A stretch of 64,000 nucleotides of DNA from an uncultured Gammaproteobacteria bacterium (lineage in GTDB: Bacteria; Pseudomonadota; Gammaproteobacteria; Eutrophobiales; Eutrophobiaceae), in NCBI GenBank assembly GCA_943788815.1, contig CALSRS010000001.1, positions 186,001 through 250,000 on the forward strand, read 5' to 3'. The position numbers were made by a program, and so were the translations under genes. Under the pieces are notes generated by a model. The model was given only the letters and a program-made list of their open reading frames with translations. It did not search any database and was not told where the DNA came from. Below, piece after piece: positions 40,594 through 49,105 of the stretch. Each line of letters opens with the position of its first letter. The first letter of the stretch is position 1.

Positions 40594-41520
40594 CTACTTC
40601 TGTTGTCGCGCACCAATGTGCTGCTGGTTTCTTTCTTCTGCCAGGCGCACTTGCTTTTGCCGCTCTTGTAGCTTTAATTTTCTTTCAGGAGATAATGATT
40701 CATAACAGTTTGGACAAGAAATCCCTTCAATATAAAATTCAGATTTCCTGTCGGCCGCCGAGACAGGTGTTCGACAGGAGTAGCAAGCCTCATACTCTCC
40801 TTTAGCTAATGTCTGATTCACTGCAACCCTGCCATCAAAGACAAAACAGTCACCATCCCAAAGGCTATCCTTATCGGTTGTTTCTTCTAGATAACGTAAT
40901 ATTCCACCATGTAACTGATAGACCTCTTCGAAGCCCTGCTCCAGCATATAGGCACTGGCCTTCTCACATCGTATACCTCCGGTACAAAACATGGCGACTT
41001 TTTTATGTTCTGCGGGATCCAGATTCGTGTTTACATACTCAGGAAAATCACGAAACGTGTCGGTGTTTGGCAATGTGGCATTTTTGAAACTACCTATCTC
41101 ACTTTCATATTTATTTCTGACATCAATAAGCAGTACATCTGGCTCAGAGATTAATTTATTCCATTCACTGCTTGAGACATATTGTCCTGTCATATAATTC
41201 GGATCAGTGCCAGGGCGGCCCAGCGTCACAATTTCTTTTTTTAATTTCACTTTCATTCTGTAAAAGGGACTTATCTCAAACTGTGATTCCTTATACTCCA
41301 TATTCTCAAACCTGCCATCGGCATGTAAAAATGTCATGAGATCATCAATTGCCTGCCTGTCTCCTGACACCGTTGCATTGATTCCCTCACAGGCTAATAA
41401 TATCGTTCCTTTTATATGGTTATTATTGCAAAGGTCATTAAGTACTGGCTGTAATTTGGCATAATCTTCCAGCACAATAAATTTATAAAACGTTGCGACA
41501 ATTATTTCATTATTTTTCAT
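40594..41520 (-). CDS. trhO: tRNA uridine(34) hydroxylase / rhodanese-related protein TrhO
   Basis: 308 residues (YceA family). N-terminal acylphosphatase-like domain ([19 protein letters not shown]), rhodanese domain with catalytic loop [11 protein letters not shown] and upstream [13 protein letters not shown], and a C-terminal cysteine-rich tail [15 protein letters not shown] ... [16 protein letters not shown]. Known members hydroxylate U34 of tRNAs as the first step to 5-(carb)methoxyuridine. Intact. Confidence 0.93.
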   Translation of the reverse strand: MKNNEIIVATFYKFIVLEDYAKLQPVLNDLCNNNHIKGTILLACEGINATVSGDRQAIDDLMTFLHADGRFENMEYKESQFEISPFYRMKVKLKKEIVTLGRPGTDPNYMTGQYVSSSEWNKLISEPDVLLIDVRNKYESEIGSFKNATLPNTDTFRDFPEYVNTNLDPAEHKKVAMFCTGGIRCEKASAYMLEQGFEEVYQLHGGILRYLEETTDKDSLWDGDCFVFDGRVAVNQTLAKGEYEACYSCRTPVSAADRKSEFYIEGISCPNCYESLSPERKLKLQERQKQVRLAEERNQQHIGARQQK

Positions 41521-41605
41521 ATCTAATTCCGTCCGCTGATATCTTTATCAGTTAGCATGTGTATTATACCATTTAACAAAATTTGTAATTAATGAATGTC
41601 AGCAC

Positions 41606-42835
41606 ATGGAAATAATTAACGAAACTATTATTTTTTTACTTGCAGCAGTCATTGTCGTCCCAATCTTTAAAAATCTTGGTTTTGGCGCAGTACTCGGATA
41701 TCTCACTGCAGGTATTTTAATTGGTCCATATGGTTTAAATCTAATAACAGACATTGAGCATATTCTGCATTTTGCTGAACTGGGCGTGGTCTTATTGTTA
41801 TTTATTATAGGCCTGGAATTACAACCAAGTCGTTTGTGGGCCCTTAGAAATTCTATCTTCGTGTGGGGTGGTTTACAGGTAATCGCTTCCACCATAATAT
41901 TCTCCATTATTGGCATGACCCTGGGTTATTCCATCACAATATCCACATTACTGGGATTCACACTGTCATTATCTTCGACTGCTTTTGCACTGCAGATGCT
42001 GGCAGAAAGAAAAGAACTCACAAGACGCCATGGACGTTCTGCTTTTACCATACTGCTATTTCAGGATATTGCCGTCGTCCCTGCCCTGGCAATACTACCC
42101 TTACTGTCCTCCACATCAGTCACTAGCACTGACGATAGTAAGCTGACAAACGTGCTGTTCGGTATATTTATTATACTGTTCATTATTTTTGCGGGTCGCA
42201 TCTTAATGCGTTACTTTTTACAAATCATCGCTCGCACCGATATTAAGGAAATTTTAACTGCTTCTGCCCTGCTGATTGTCATGGGGGTAGCTATCATTAT
42301 TGAGCATATCGGATTATCCATGGCGCTGGGCGCGTTCCTGGCTGGTGTACTACTTGCTGACTCAGAATACCGGCATCAACTAGAAACGGATATTGAGCCA
42401 TTTAAAGGCTTATTGTTGGGCTTGTTTTTTATAGCGGTAGGTATGTCTGTCAATTTAGCACTATTAGGCACAGAACCGATCTCCATCATGGTGTTGGCCC
42501 TGTCCATCATCCTGGTAAAAGGAACAGTCCTATTTTGTATCGGTAGATTACAGGGCATGAACAATACATCTGCCAGACAATTGGCATTTTCAATATCTCA
42601 GGGAGGTGAATTTGCCTTTGTTATCTTTGCCGCAACATTGACCCTGGGAATTCTAAATAATGACATCACCGAAACTCTGATCGTTGCAGTCACAATCACC
42701 ATGATCCTGACACCTTTGATTTTAATGGCAAATGATTATCTATCTGCTAAAAATACAGAAAAAAATCAAGAGTACGATACCCCTGAAGATGAGAATAACC
42801 AGGTGATCATTGCGGGCTTTGGCCGATTTGGATAA
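41606..42835 (+). CDS. KefC-type monovalent cation:proton antiporter (CPA2), membrane part of a gene interrupted by an in-frame TAA
   Basis: 409 codons. Eleven to thirteen hydrophobic segments form the antiporter domain (GFGAVLGYLTAGILIGPYGL, GVVLLLFIIGLELQPSRLW, FLAGVLLADSEYRHQLETDIEPFKGLLLGLFFIAVGM), followed by the beginning of the regulatory TrkA-N domain, VIIAGFGRFG. The frame then meets TAA (42833-42835) exactly where homologues have Gln (GFGRFGQ-IxGRLL), and continues open in the same frame to 43387. A truncated product would keep the transport domain but lose the regulatory NAD-binding domain. Confidence 0.85.
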   Translation: MEIINETIIFLLAAVIVVPIFKNLGFGAVLGYLTAGILIGPYGLNLITDIEHILHFAELGVVLLLFIIGLELQPSRLWALRNSIFVWGGLQVIASTIIFSIIGMTLGYSITISTLLGFTLSLSSTAFALQMLAERKELTRRHGRSAFTILLFQDIAVVPALAILPLLSSTSVTSTDDSKLTNVLFGIFIILFIIFAGRILMRYFLQIIARTDIKEILTASALLIVMGVAIIIEHIGLSMALGAFLAGVLLADSEYRHQLETDIEPFKGLLLGLFFIAVGMSVNLALLGTEPISIMVLALSIILVKGTVLFCIGRLQGMNNTSARQLAFSISQGGEFAFVIFAATLTLGILNNDITETLIVAVTITMILTPLILMANDYLSAKNTEKNQEYDTPEDENNQVIIAGFGRFG

Positions 42836-43387
42836 ATCACCGGCAGATTATTATCTGCGAAAAAAATCCCATTCACTGCGCTAGAAAAAGATCCTGAACA
42901 GGTAAACTTTGTACGAAAGTTTGGAAATAAAATTTTTTATGGCGATGCAAGCCGTCTAGACCTCTTACATGCCGCCAATGCAGGTAAGGCCACACTATTC
43001 GTGCTTGCAATAGACGATATGGAAGAATCTTTAAAAACAGCAAGCATCGTACGAGAACATTTTCCACATCTTAAAATCTTTGCAAGAGCCAGAAACAGGC
43101 AACATTTTTATAAATTAATGGATCTTGGAATTACGCACATCCGACGCGAAACATTTTTTTCAGCACTGGAACTTGCCCGCCTGGTATTAACAGGACTCGG
43201 ACTTCCAAACAAAGAAGTCAAACAATCTATCAATCAATTCAGAGACCATGATATCAAAAGACTATATGATCATCGACAATACAATACGGATGAAGAATTA
43301 ATGATCTCAATGTCCAAAGGTGCTGCCAGGGAACTTGAAGAATTATTTGAAAGCGATAACAAGGACGAAGAAATAAATAATACGTAA
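42836..43387 (+). pseudogene. TrkA-N/RCK regulatory domain fragment of the interrupted KefC-type antiporter
   Basis: In-frame continuation after the TAA: ITGRLLSAKKIPFTALEKDP, FGNKIFYGDASRLDLLHAANAG, LFVLAIDDMEES, FARARNRQHFYKLMDLG and THIRRETFFSALELARLVL are all standard RCK-domain stretches of CPA2 antiporters, with no second stop or frameshift. The Rossmann glycine motif lies on the upstream side, so the fragment alone cannot bind nucleotide. An ATG at 43019 region (DDMEES) could re-initiate but is inside the fold. Confidence 0.8.
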
Positions 43388-43508
43388 GACTAAATTGACC
43401 ATAATCCATCTAATCCAGGCACTTACTTAAAATTTGCTGCCCAAACAGATAGAACAGCAATCCACCGCTTATACAACTTGCACCAATAATAATACTCATG
43501 CCAATTGG

Positions 43509-44291
43509 TTAGTCGTTGAGCACATTCCCAAGCACCAAAGCACATACGGGTGAAATCAAGGTTATCAAAGAGACTTTCCCTACATCCATTCGAATCAAAA
43601 TATAATAATAAAGCGCAAAACCGAAAGTGGATGCAATCAAACCAAGATACAAAATTGCATATAATACCTTGTCGGTCATCTCATCAGGCACAGCAACACC
43701 CATAATCATACATGTCAGTAAAAACATAGGCATGGCGATCAAAAGCCCACCGGCTGATGAGGCAAATCCTGTTAATTTTGCATCATATGATTTTATCAAG
43801 ACCGAACTTAAGGAATGAATTACAGTACTGCCAAGCACAATCAACACCCCTAATAATAGTTTGCTTCCTGAGTAATAACTGTTACCAAAAATGACCATCA
43901 AACCCGCCAATCCCGATAGCATACCTGCCAACTTTGCTGGCGTGAGGGCATTTTCTTTTAAAATAATTGCTGCCATTGCACCAGTCATAATGGGCGAAAG
44001 TCCAAAGATGACAGAAATCCAACCAGAGGGAATATATTGTGCGGCCCAGTACACACCAGACATGGCAAGATAAATACTGACACCACTGGTTAGGTATGTT
44101 TTTAATGCACGTTTATTCAGCGGTAATACCTGTTTCAAAACAAGCAATACCAGGCCAGCGCCCGCCAAGCCCAATGACATCCTGGATGTCACGGCAAACA
44201 AAAAGCCAACGCCCTCACCGCTCCATTTTATAGCCAGCGGTGTCGTGCTCCAAAGTAGTACTACGCCCATATAGGCAATGCGTGTTTTCAT
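43509..44291 (-). CDS. EamA/DMT-family permease, C-terminus cut by an in-frame TAA
   Basis: Drug/metabolite transporter with nine to ten hydrophobic helices in two EamA repeats (AYMGVVLLWSTTPLAIKWS ... ILGSTVIHSLSSVLIKSYDAK). I start at ATG 44291 (AGG upstream) rather than the TTG at 44315. The frame ends VCALVLGNVLND then TAA (43511-43509), where the family has a conserved Glu, and continues in the same frame as PIGMSIIIGASCISGGLLFY to a TAG at 43412-43410, a normal family C-terminus. So the last helix (about 33 residues) is separated by one nonsense codon. Confidence 0.82.
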   Translation of the reverse strand: MKTRIAYMGVVLLWSTTPLAIKWSGEGVGFLFAVTSRMSLGLAGAGLVLLVLKQVLPLNKRALKTYLTSGVSIYLAMSGVYWAAQYIPSGWISVIFGLSPIMTGAMAAIILKENALTPAKLAGMLSGLAGLMVIFGNSYYSGSKLLLGVLIVLGSTVIHSLSSVLIKSYDAKLTGFASSAGGLLIAMPMFLLTCMIMGVAVPDEMTDKVLYAILYLGLIASTFGFALYYYILIRMDVGKVSLITLISPVCALVLGNVLND

Positions 44292-44315
44292 TATATATGC
44301 CTGATTTAACGTCAA

Positions 44316-44353
44316 AAAAAAAAGGCCGCAGGTTAGTTAACCTGCGGCCTTTT
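44316..44353 (-). terminator. Strong Rho-independent terminator (minus direction, possibly bidirectional)
   Basis: Perfect inverted repeat GGCCGCAGGTTA (44324-44335) / TAACCTGCGGCC (44338-44349). On the minus strand it is followed by ten T (44323-44314); on the plus strand by TTTTAT. It lies 25 nt after the stop of the small minus-strand ORF 44378-44521 and stops leftward transcription before the EamA gene. Confidence 0.9.
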
Positions 44354-44377
44354 ATGGAAATCGTTTCTTTTTAAACT

Positions 44378-44521
44378 TTATTTACTTAAATCAATCCTTT
44401 CCTCAGCGCGCAGGCAATACGATGCCACCCAGATAGTCACTGGTAGGCAGACTGAACGCAGATATTTAAAATTAGTATTAAGATTCATGATGGGCGCATT
44501 CTGAATAGTTGTACAGGTCAT
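44378..44521 (-). CDS. Candidate 47-residue small protein followed directly by a terminator
   Basis: An ATG at 44521 opens a 47-codon frame ending in TAA at 44380-44378, 25 nt before the strong terminator. The translation (NAPIMNLNTNFKYLRSV, CLPVTIWVASYCLRAEERI, DLSK) has a short hydrophobic centre and a charged end and looks protein-like. A second in-frame ATG is at residue 12. No good ribosome-binding site is visible. I do not recognise a family; the tight coupling to a terminator makes a monocistronic small gene or a leader peptide plausible. Confidence 0.4.
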   Translation of the reverse strand: MTCTTIQNAPIMNLNTNFKYLRSVCLPVTIWVASYCLRAEERIDLSK

Positions 44522-44587
44522 GTCAATGATAAATATAAGCGTCTCAACGTTTAATAATCCAACATCATTAAATTAGACATCTATTGC

Positions 44588-45205
44588 TCAGGACGCATCC
44601 AAAATAATGTCTATCATCTCTTCAGGATGATTATAATCATGGGGTATCAACTTGGCTTTAATCCCGGTCTGAAGTAACAGGCTGGGAAAACTAGCTATCC
44701 CTAACTGCCGTGACAAATAAATCTCCTGCTTTAACTCTTCATTGGTATTGACGGACATAATGCTTTCAGAAAATTTCTCTTTATCCAGCCCTAACTCACC
44801 CGCAATTCCTACCAAGGTATCGAGATCGGATGGGTTTTTGGCATGTAAATAATATGCCTGCTGAATCGCATGGGTCATGTTCTCATCATATTCCATTCCT
44901 TGTTCCCTGGCGGCGATCACCGCCCGGCAAGCCATATAGGTTGCTCGACGAGGCTGGCATTTTTTCCAGAAATCAAAGTTAAACGTAATATCAGTGACGG
45001 TCTGCTGGATCCTATGCCAATTTGATTGTATTGTCTGACGCATCTCTTCGGGCATATCTTCCTGGGTATCTCTGGCCAGTCCACCCAACAATCGTTTAAT
45101 TACAATATCATCAGGAAGGTTCTGCTTCAGGTAGTTATAGGATCGCGTGAACGCATAGCACCAGCTGCACATAGGATCGTGAACGTAATATAAAATTGCA
45201 GGCAT
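44588..45205 (-). CDS. DsbA-family thioredoxin-fold protein
   Basis: 205 residues without a signal peptide: LYYVHDPMCSWCYAF (active-site CxxC as CSWC, residues 12-15), a long helical insertion (about 60-150) and a C-terminal FPSLLLQTGIKAKLI. It belongs to the cytoplasmic DsbA-like group (FrnE / 2-hydroxychromene-2-carboxylate isomerase-like). Both cysteines are present, so a redox role is more likely than isomerase. It is 29 bp after the TRAP permease gene on the same strand. Confidence 0.82.
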   Translation of the reverse strand: MPAILYYVHDPMCSWCYAFTRSYNYLKQNLPDDIVIKRLLGGLARDTQEDMPEEMRQTIQSNWHRIQQTVTDITFNFDFWKKCQPRRATYMACRAVIAAREQGMEYDENMTHAIQQAYYLHAKNPSDLDTLVGIAGELGLDKEKFSESIMSVNTNEELKQEIYLSRQLGIASFPSLLLQTGIKAKLIPHDYNHPEEMIDIILDAS

Positions 45206-45234
45206 TTTAGAAAATGATATTTAAGGAATTATAG

Positions 45235-46512
45235 TTAAAACAACAAATTCGGCAGCCACAAAGACAGCGCGGGAATATAAGTTACCAACCCCAGAAAAAC
45301 CAGCAATACAGTCAACCAGGGTAATGCCGCCCGAACTACCTGCATAATAGACATATTCGTTATACCTGCGGTAACAAACAAATTTAATCCTACCGGTGGG
45401 GTCACCATACCAATTTCCAGATTGACCACCATAATGATCCCCATGTGGATAGGATCGATACCTAACTGGTTTGCGATGGGTAACAGTATTGGTGCAAGGA
45501 TCAGAATAATCCCTGTTGGTTCCATAAAGTTTCCGGCAATCAGCAATATAATATTCACCACCAGTAAAAACTGCCAGGGCGCCATCCCCATGGAAATGAT
45601 CTGTTCTGCAATCTCCTGAGGAATCCTTTCTGTGGTTAATACATAGGCAAACAGTAATGCATTAGCAATCAGGAACATCAACATAACTGTTACCTTAGCT
45701 GCATCCAACAAGACTTTGGGGACTTGACTAAATTTAACATCGCGGTAGACAAACACTGCAATAAAAAAGGCATACATCGCGGCCACCGCAGCGGCTTCAG
45801 TCGGTGTAAAAATTCCACCATATATACCACCCAGAATAATCCCCAGTAACAACAGACCCCAGAGGGAATTTCTTCCTGCCAGTATAATTTCTTTTATAGT
45901 AGCGCGGGGTTGTTTCGGAAGATCCAGTTTAAGTGCGCGCACGTAGATGGCGATCATTAACATCAAGCCCAGTAAAATTCCAGGGATGACGCCGGCCATA
46001 AATAACCTGCCAACCGAACTCTCTGTAGCAGCGGCATAGACCACGATAACGATGGATGGAGGTATCAATATTCCCAGTGTGCCGGCATTACAGATCACCC
46101 CAGCAGCAAATTCCTTGGTATAACCCGATCTCACCATACCAGCGATAACTATCGAGCCCACAGCCACCACCGTTGCAGGTGAAGAACCTGATACCGCTGC
46201 AAATAACATACATGCCAGCACCGATGCCATACCCAGTCCACCTCGCAGGTGACCGATACAGGCATTGGCAAACAACACCATACGACGTGCCACGCCACCG
46301 GTGGTCATAAACGCACCCGAAAGTATAAAAAACGGAATAGCTAGTAAGGTGTAGTGCTCAGAGGTATTTAATAACTTCAATGACATGGAAGCCAGCGACG
46401 CCTGGCCAAAAAACATAATAGTTAATACAGAAGATAGACCCAGAGCAACCGCTATGGGCATACCCGTCATCATGAATACAAACAGCATAATAAACAGCGC
46501 TATTGTTGTCAT
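45235..46512 (-). CDS. dctM: TRAP transporter large permease (DctM)
   Basis: 425 residues, about 12 transmembrane helices, with FILSGAFMTTGGVARRMV, AAVSGSSPATVVAVGSI, GTLGILIPPSIVIVVYAA and GMVTPPVGLNLFVTAGI, the usual DctM signatures. Ion-coupled importer subunit for organic acids. It overlaps dctQ by 4 bp (ATGA), showing translational coupling within dctP-dctQ-dctM. Confidence 0.93.
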   Translation of the reverse strand: MTTIALFIMLFVFMMTGMPIAVALGLSSVLTIMFFGQASLASMSLKLLNTSEHYTLLAIPFFILSGAFMTTGGVARRMVLFANACIGHLRGGLGMASVLACMLFAAVSGSSPATVVAVGSIVIAGMVRSGYTKEFAAGVICNAGTLGILIPPSIVIVVYAAATESSVGRLFMAGVIPGILLGLMLMIAIYVRALKLDLPKQPRATIKEIILAGRNSLWGLLLLGIILGGIYGGIFTPTEAAAVAAMYAFFIAVFVYRDVKFSQVPKVLLDAAKVTVMLMFLIANALLFAYVLTTERIPQEIAEQIISMGMAPWQFLLVVNIILLIAGNFMEPTGIILILAPILLPIANQLGIDPIHMGIIMVVNLEIGMVTPPVGLNLFVTAGITNMSIMQVVRAALPWLTVLLVFLGLVTYIPALSLWLPNLLF

Positions 46513-47054
46513 GGTCTACCCTGCCCCTTATCATCTGCCTGATTTACGTGAAGCTTAAGGGCCTCTTCTGCCTCATCAACTAGCAGTTTGGTGCTTTCCC
46601 CGGTAATCGTCCGATACAGTACCTGGCTAAAACGAGTAGTGAGTAATGCAAATCCAACAGGGAGTGCCAGGCGAGGCACCCAGACGGGGATGGGTAGATC
46701 CTGTGCATAATTACCCAGATCGTACACCATATTAATATAGCGCCAACTGCCAATAAAAATAATGATGGAATATGCAATGCACAGAATGGTTGCCACGATA
46801 GTGACGAACCGGCCTAATTTCTCACCCAACATTTTCACCACTGCATCCATTCCGATGTGCGAACCTACACGCACACCGTAAGACATGCCGACAAAAATTA
46901 ACCAGGCAAATAGAATTGAAACCAGTTCCAAGGCCCAAACGAAGCTGTAATTAAAAACGTATCGGGCGATGACCTGGGCAAAGGTAATTACTGTCATGGC
47001 GGCAAGTAAAAACGCTACCACGCCCTCTTCCAGTTTTTCCAGGCTGCGCCACAT
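46509..47054 (-). CDS. dctQ: TRAP transporter small permease (DctQ)
   Basis: 181 residues with four hydrophobic helices (EEGVVAFLLAAMTVITFAQVIARYVFNYSFVWALE, ELVSILFAWLIFVGMSYG, and two more) in DctQ arrangement. Lies between dctP (21-bp gap) and dctM (4-bp overlap). Confidence 0.9.
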   Translation of the reverse strand: MWRSLEKLEEGVVAFLLAAMTVITFAQVIARYVFNYSFVWALELVSILFAWLIFVGMSYGVRVGSHIGMDAVVKMLGEKLGRFVTIVATILCIAYSIIIFIGSWRYINMVYDLGNYAQDLPIPVWVPRLALPVGFALLTTRFSQVLYRTITGESTKLLVDEAEEALKLHVNQADDKGQGRP

Positions 47055-47075
47055 GGCGATCGATGACTATACGGA

Positions 47076-48062
47076 CTAGTTGTTTGCGCTTAGGGCAGCA
47101 TCAATAAGGTCTTTACCTATCTCAGACTCATACTCTTGCCATACCGGTGCCATGGCGGAACGCCATGCTGTTATATCCTGTGGTGTGAGAGTCTGAATCC
47201 TGGCCCTGCCTGCTGCTTCGATCTGACCACGGTCACGCAGGTTGATTTCATTGGACAGTTTATTCGCATAATCAGTCGCTTGTGCCATGGCATCTGCAAG
47301 GCCAGTTCTGATATCCTCTGGCAAGCCGTCCCACCAGGTGGCGTTGGTAATGACCATATACAGTATTATTCCATGGTTGGTCTCGGCGATAACATCCTGA
47401 ACTTCGTGGTACTTCTGGGTATAGATATTTGACCAGGTATTTTCCTGACCATCCACAACACCTGTCTGTAAGGCCTGATAGACCTCACTAAATGCCATCT
47501 TTTGTGGATTAGCATCCAGTGCACGAAACTGCGCCTGCAAGACATCAGACTCCTGGATACGGAATTTTAGACCCTCAACGTCTTCGGGTTTTTGTAATTG
47601 AGGTCTGTTGGTTGACAATTGCTTCATACCGTTCAACCAGTAAGCCAGTCCCTGCAAACCTTTTTCCCGCATGGCATCGAGTAGTAACACGCCTGAGGGA
47701 CTGTTTTGAAATTTTATTACTGCATCAGAGTCATTAAATAAAAATGGTAAGTCATATACCTGCAGTTTTTTGGTATATCGATCAAATTTAGACAACGATG
47801 GGGCAAGAAAATGTATGTCGCCTAACAACAGTGCATCCATCCCCTGTTCATCATCAAATAATTGTGAATTGGGAAATATCTGAATTTCAACTCTGCCAGG
47901 AAATTTTTGCTCGGCCAGTTCCTTAAACTTTAAGGCGCCTTGCCCCTTGGGCGTACTGTCAGCGGTAACATGGCTAAATTTAATTGTGATTGGTTGTTCG
48001 CTACATCCCATCAATGTCAGAGTAAAAATAATTAAGCCAAGCAGTTTCACAAATACTCTCAT
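47076..48062 (-). CDS. dctP: TRAP transporter substrate-binding lipoprotein (DctP)
   Basis: Periplasmic binding component that selects the transported acid. From ATG 48062 (GGAG six nt upstream; the frame is open ten codons further) it has 328 residues with lipobox LMGC, so it is a lipoprotein, followed by IKFSHVTADSTPKGQGALKF, EIQIFPNSQLFDDEQ, the conserved EGLKFRIQ (Arg contacting the carboxylate) and NTWSNIYTQKYHEVQ. Close to the C5/C4-acid catabolic genes upstream, suggesting a dicarboxylate such as itaconate as substrate (inference). Confidence 0.92.
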   Translation of the reverse strand: MRVFVKLLGLIIFTLTLMGCSEQPITIKFSHVTADSTPKGQGALKFKELAEQKFPGRVEIQIFPNSQLFDDEQGMDALLLGDIHFLAPSLSKFDRYTKKLQVYDLPFLFNDSDAVIKFQNSPSGVLLLDAMREKGLQGLAYWLNGMKQLSTNRPQLQKPEDVEGLKFRIQESDVLQAQFRALDANPQKMAFSEVYQALQTGVVDGQENTWSNIYTQKYHEVQDVIAETNHGIILYMVITNATWWDGLPEDIRTGLADAMAQATDYANKLSNEINLRDRGQIEAAGRARIQTLTPQDITAWRSAMAPVWQEYESEIGKDLIDAALSANN

Positions 48063-48220
48063 ACTATTCTCCATTAATAAGACTACTGACACGCCTGACC
48101 AGTGTCTAACTCCCCCAAATTGATAATGCCAACGAGGTTAGCAAATACCCTAATAATTCGCAAACCAGTCGTAATTAAAATCCATTTCATTTAAAACAAT
48201 ATACTACGCACTTAAAAATA

Positions 48221-49084
48221 TTATGTTTCTAATTTAAGCGTTCCGGTCATGGCCCGGGCCCCGCTGCAATCTTCCGCCCAGAGAAATACATCGCCATCAT
48301 CATTTTTTTTACCATATAACATGATGGCATCCCCATCGTACAGGGGACTTCTTGCCGTATATTCAAATGCCTTTATTTTAACATTTGGATTTTCATCTTG
48401 ATAAAGATCGACTAACAAGGTTGCCGTTAGTGGTGCATGCACCAATAAGCCGGGGTAACCTTCCTTATTCACATAATCATGGTCAAAATGAATCTTGTGT
48501 GCATTGAAGGTAACGGCAGAATAACGAAACAATAAGGTACTGTCCGGTATGATTTGCCTGGACCAGTTGCAATCTTTATTTTGTATACCCGCATTTGAAG
48601 CCAACTGATTAACTGGACGCTTCGCCGGTTCAGTAGAGCCTTCTCGGTACACAATTTTCTGTTCCTCCTGAAGCAATAATTCATCACCCGCCAGGTATTC
48701 ATGCATTAATGTCACAAAGGTCATGGGGCCTATTTTACCCGTTTTATCTTCAATATTACTGATAGTCGTACGATGTAAAACTTCCTGATTGACACATAAA
48801 GGCGAGTAATACTTAATTTTACCCCCAACCCACATACGCCTTGGATAATTTATAGCTGGAATAAAATTTCCCAACTTCTCATGGCCATCTTCACCTAATT
48901 TTGATTGCATCGTAAATGGAAACATCGCTAGCCAATGGCCTGTTGGTGGGACATGATTATTTGGCCAGGGAGGCTCGGCATAATCCAGTAAGGCTGCAAG
49001 CCCGTTGATACGATCAGATGATATGGCTATCTTTGATGCTATCGACCTGCCTATATATTCACTCCAGTCCCGTTTTGTTTCCAT
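48221..49084 (-). CDS. MaoC/HTD2-type enoyl-CoA hydratase (mesaconyl-C4-CoA / itaconyl-CoA hydratase-like)
   Basis: 287 residues with an N-terminal FAS1-like/MaoC N domain (NGLAALLDYAEPPWPNNHVPPTGHW, INYPRRMWVGGKIKYYSPL) and a C-terminal hot-dog domain with RYSAVTFNAHKIHFDHDYV (hydratase Asp/His motif), LLVHAPLTATLLVDL. The family includes mesaconyl-C4-CoA hydratase and the itaconyl-CoA hydratase of Pseudomonas. With a family III CoA-transferase, acyl-CoA dehydrogenase, CitE-type lyase and TRAP genes around it, hydration of itaconyl-CoA or mesaconyl-CoA to citramalyl-CoA is the best guess. Confidence 0.85.
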   Translation of the reverse strand: METKRDWSEYIGRSIASKIAISSDRINGLAALLDYAEPPWPNNHVPPTGHWLAMFPFTMQSKLGEDGHEKLGNFIPAINYPRRMWVGGKIKYYSPLCVNQEVLHRTTISNIEDKTGKIGPMTFVTLMHEYLAGDELLLQEEQKIVYREGSTEPAKRPVNQLASNAGIQNKDCNWSRQIIPDSTLLFRYSAVTFNAHKIHFDHDYVNKEGYPGLLVHAPLTATLLVDLYQDENPNVKIKAFEYTARSPLYDGDAIMLYGKKNDDGDVFLWAEDCSGARAMTGTLKLET

Positions 49085-49105
49085 CTGCCTAATTCTTTGA
49101 TCAAT

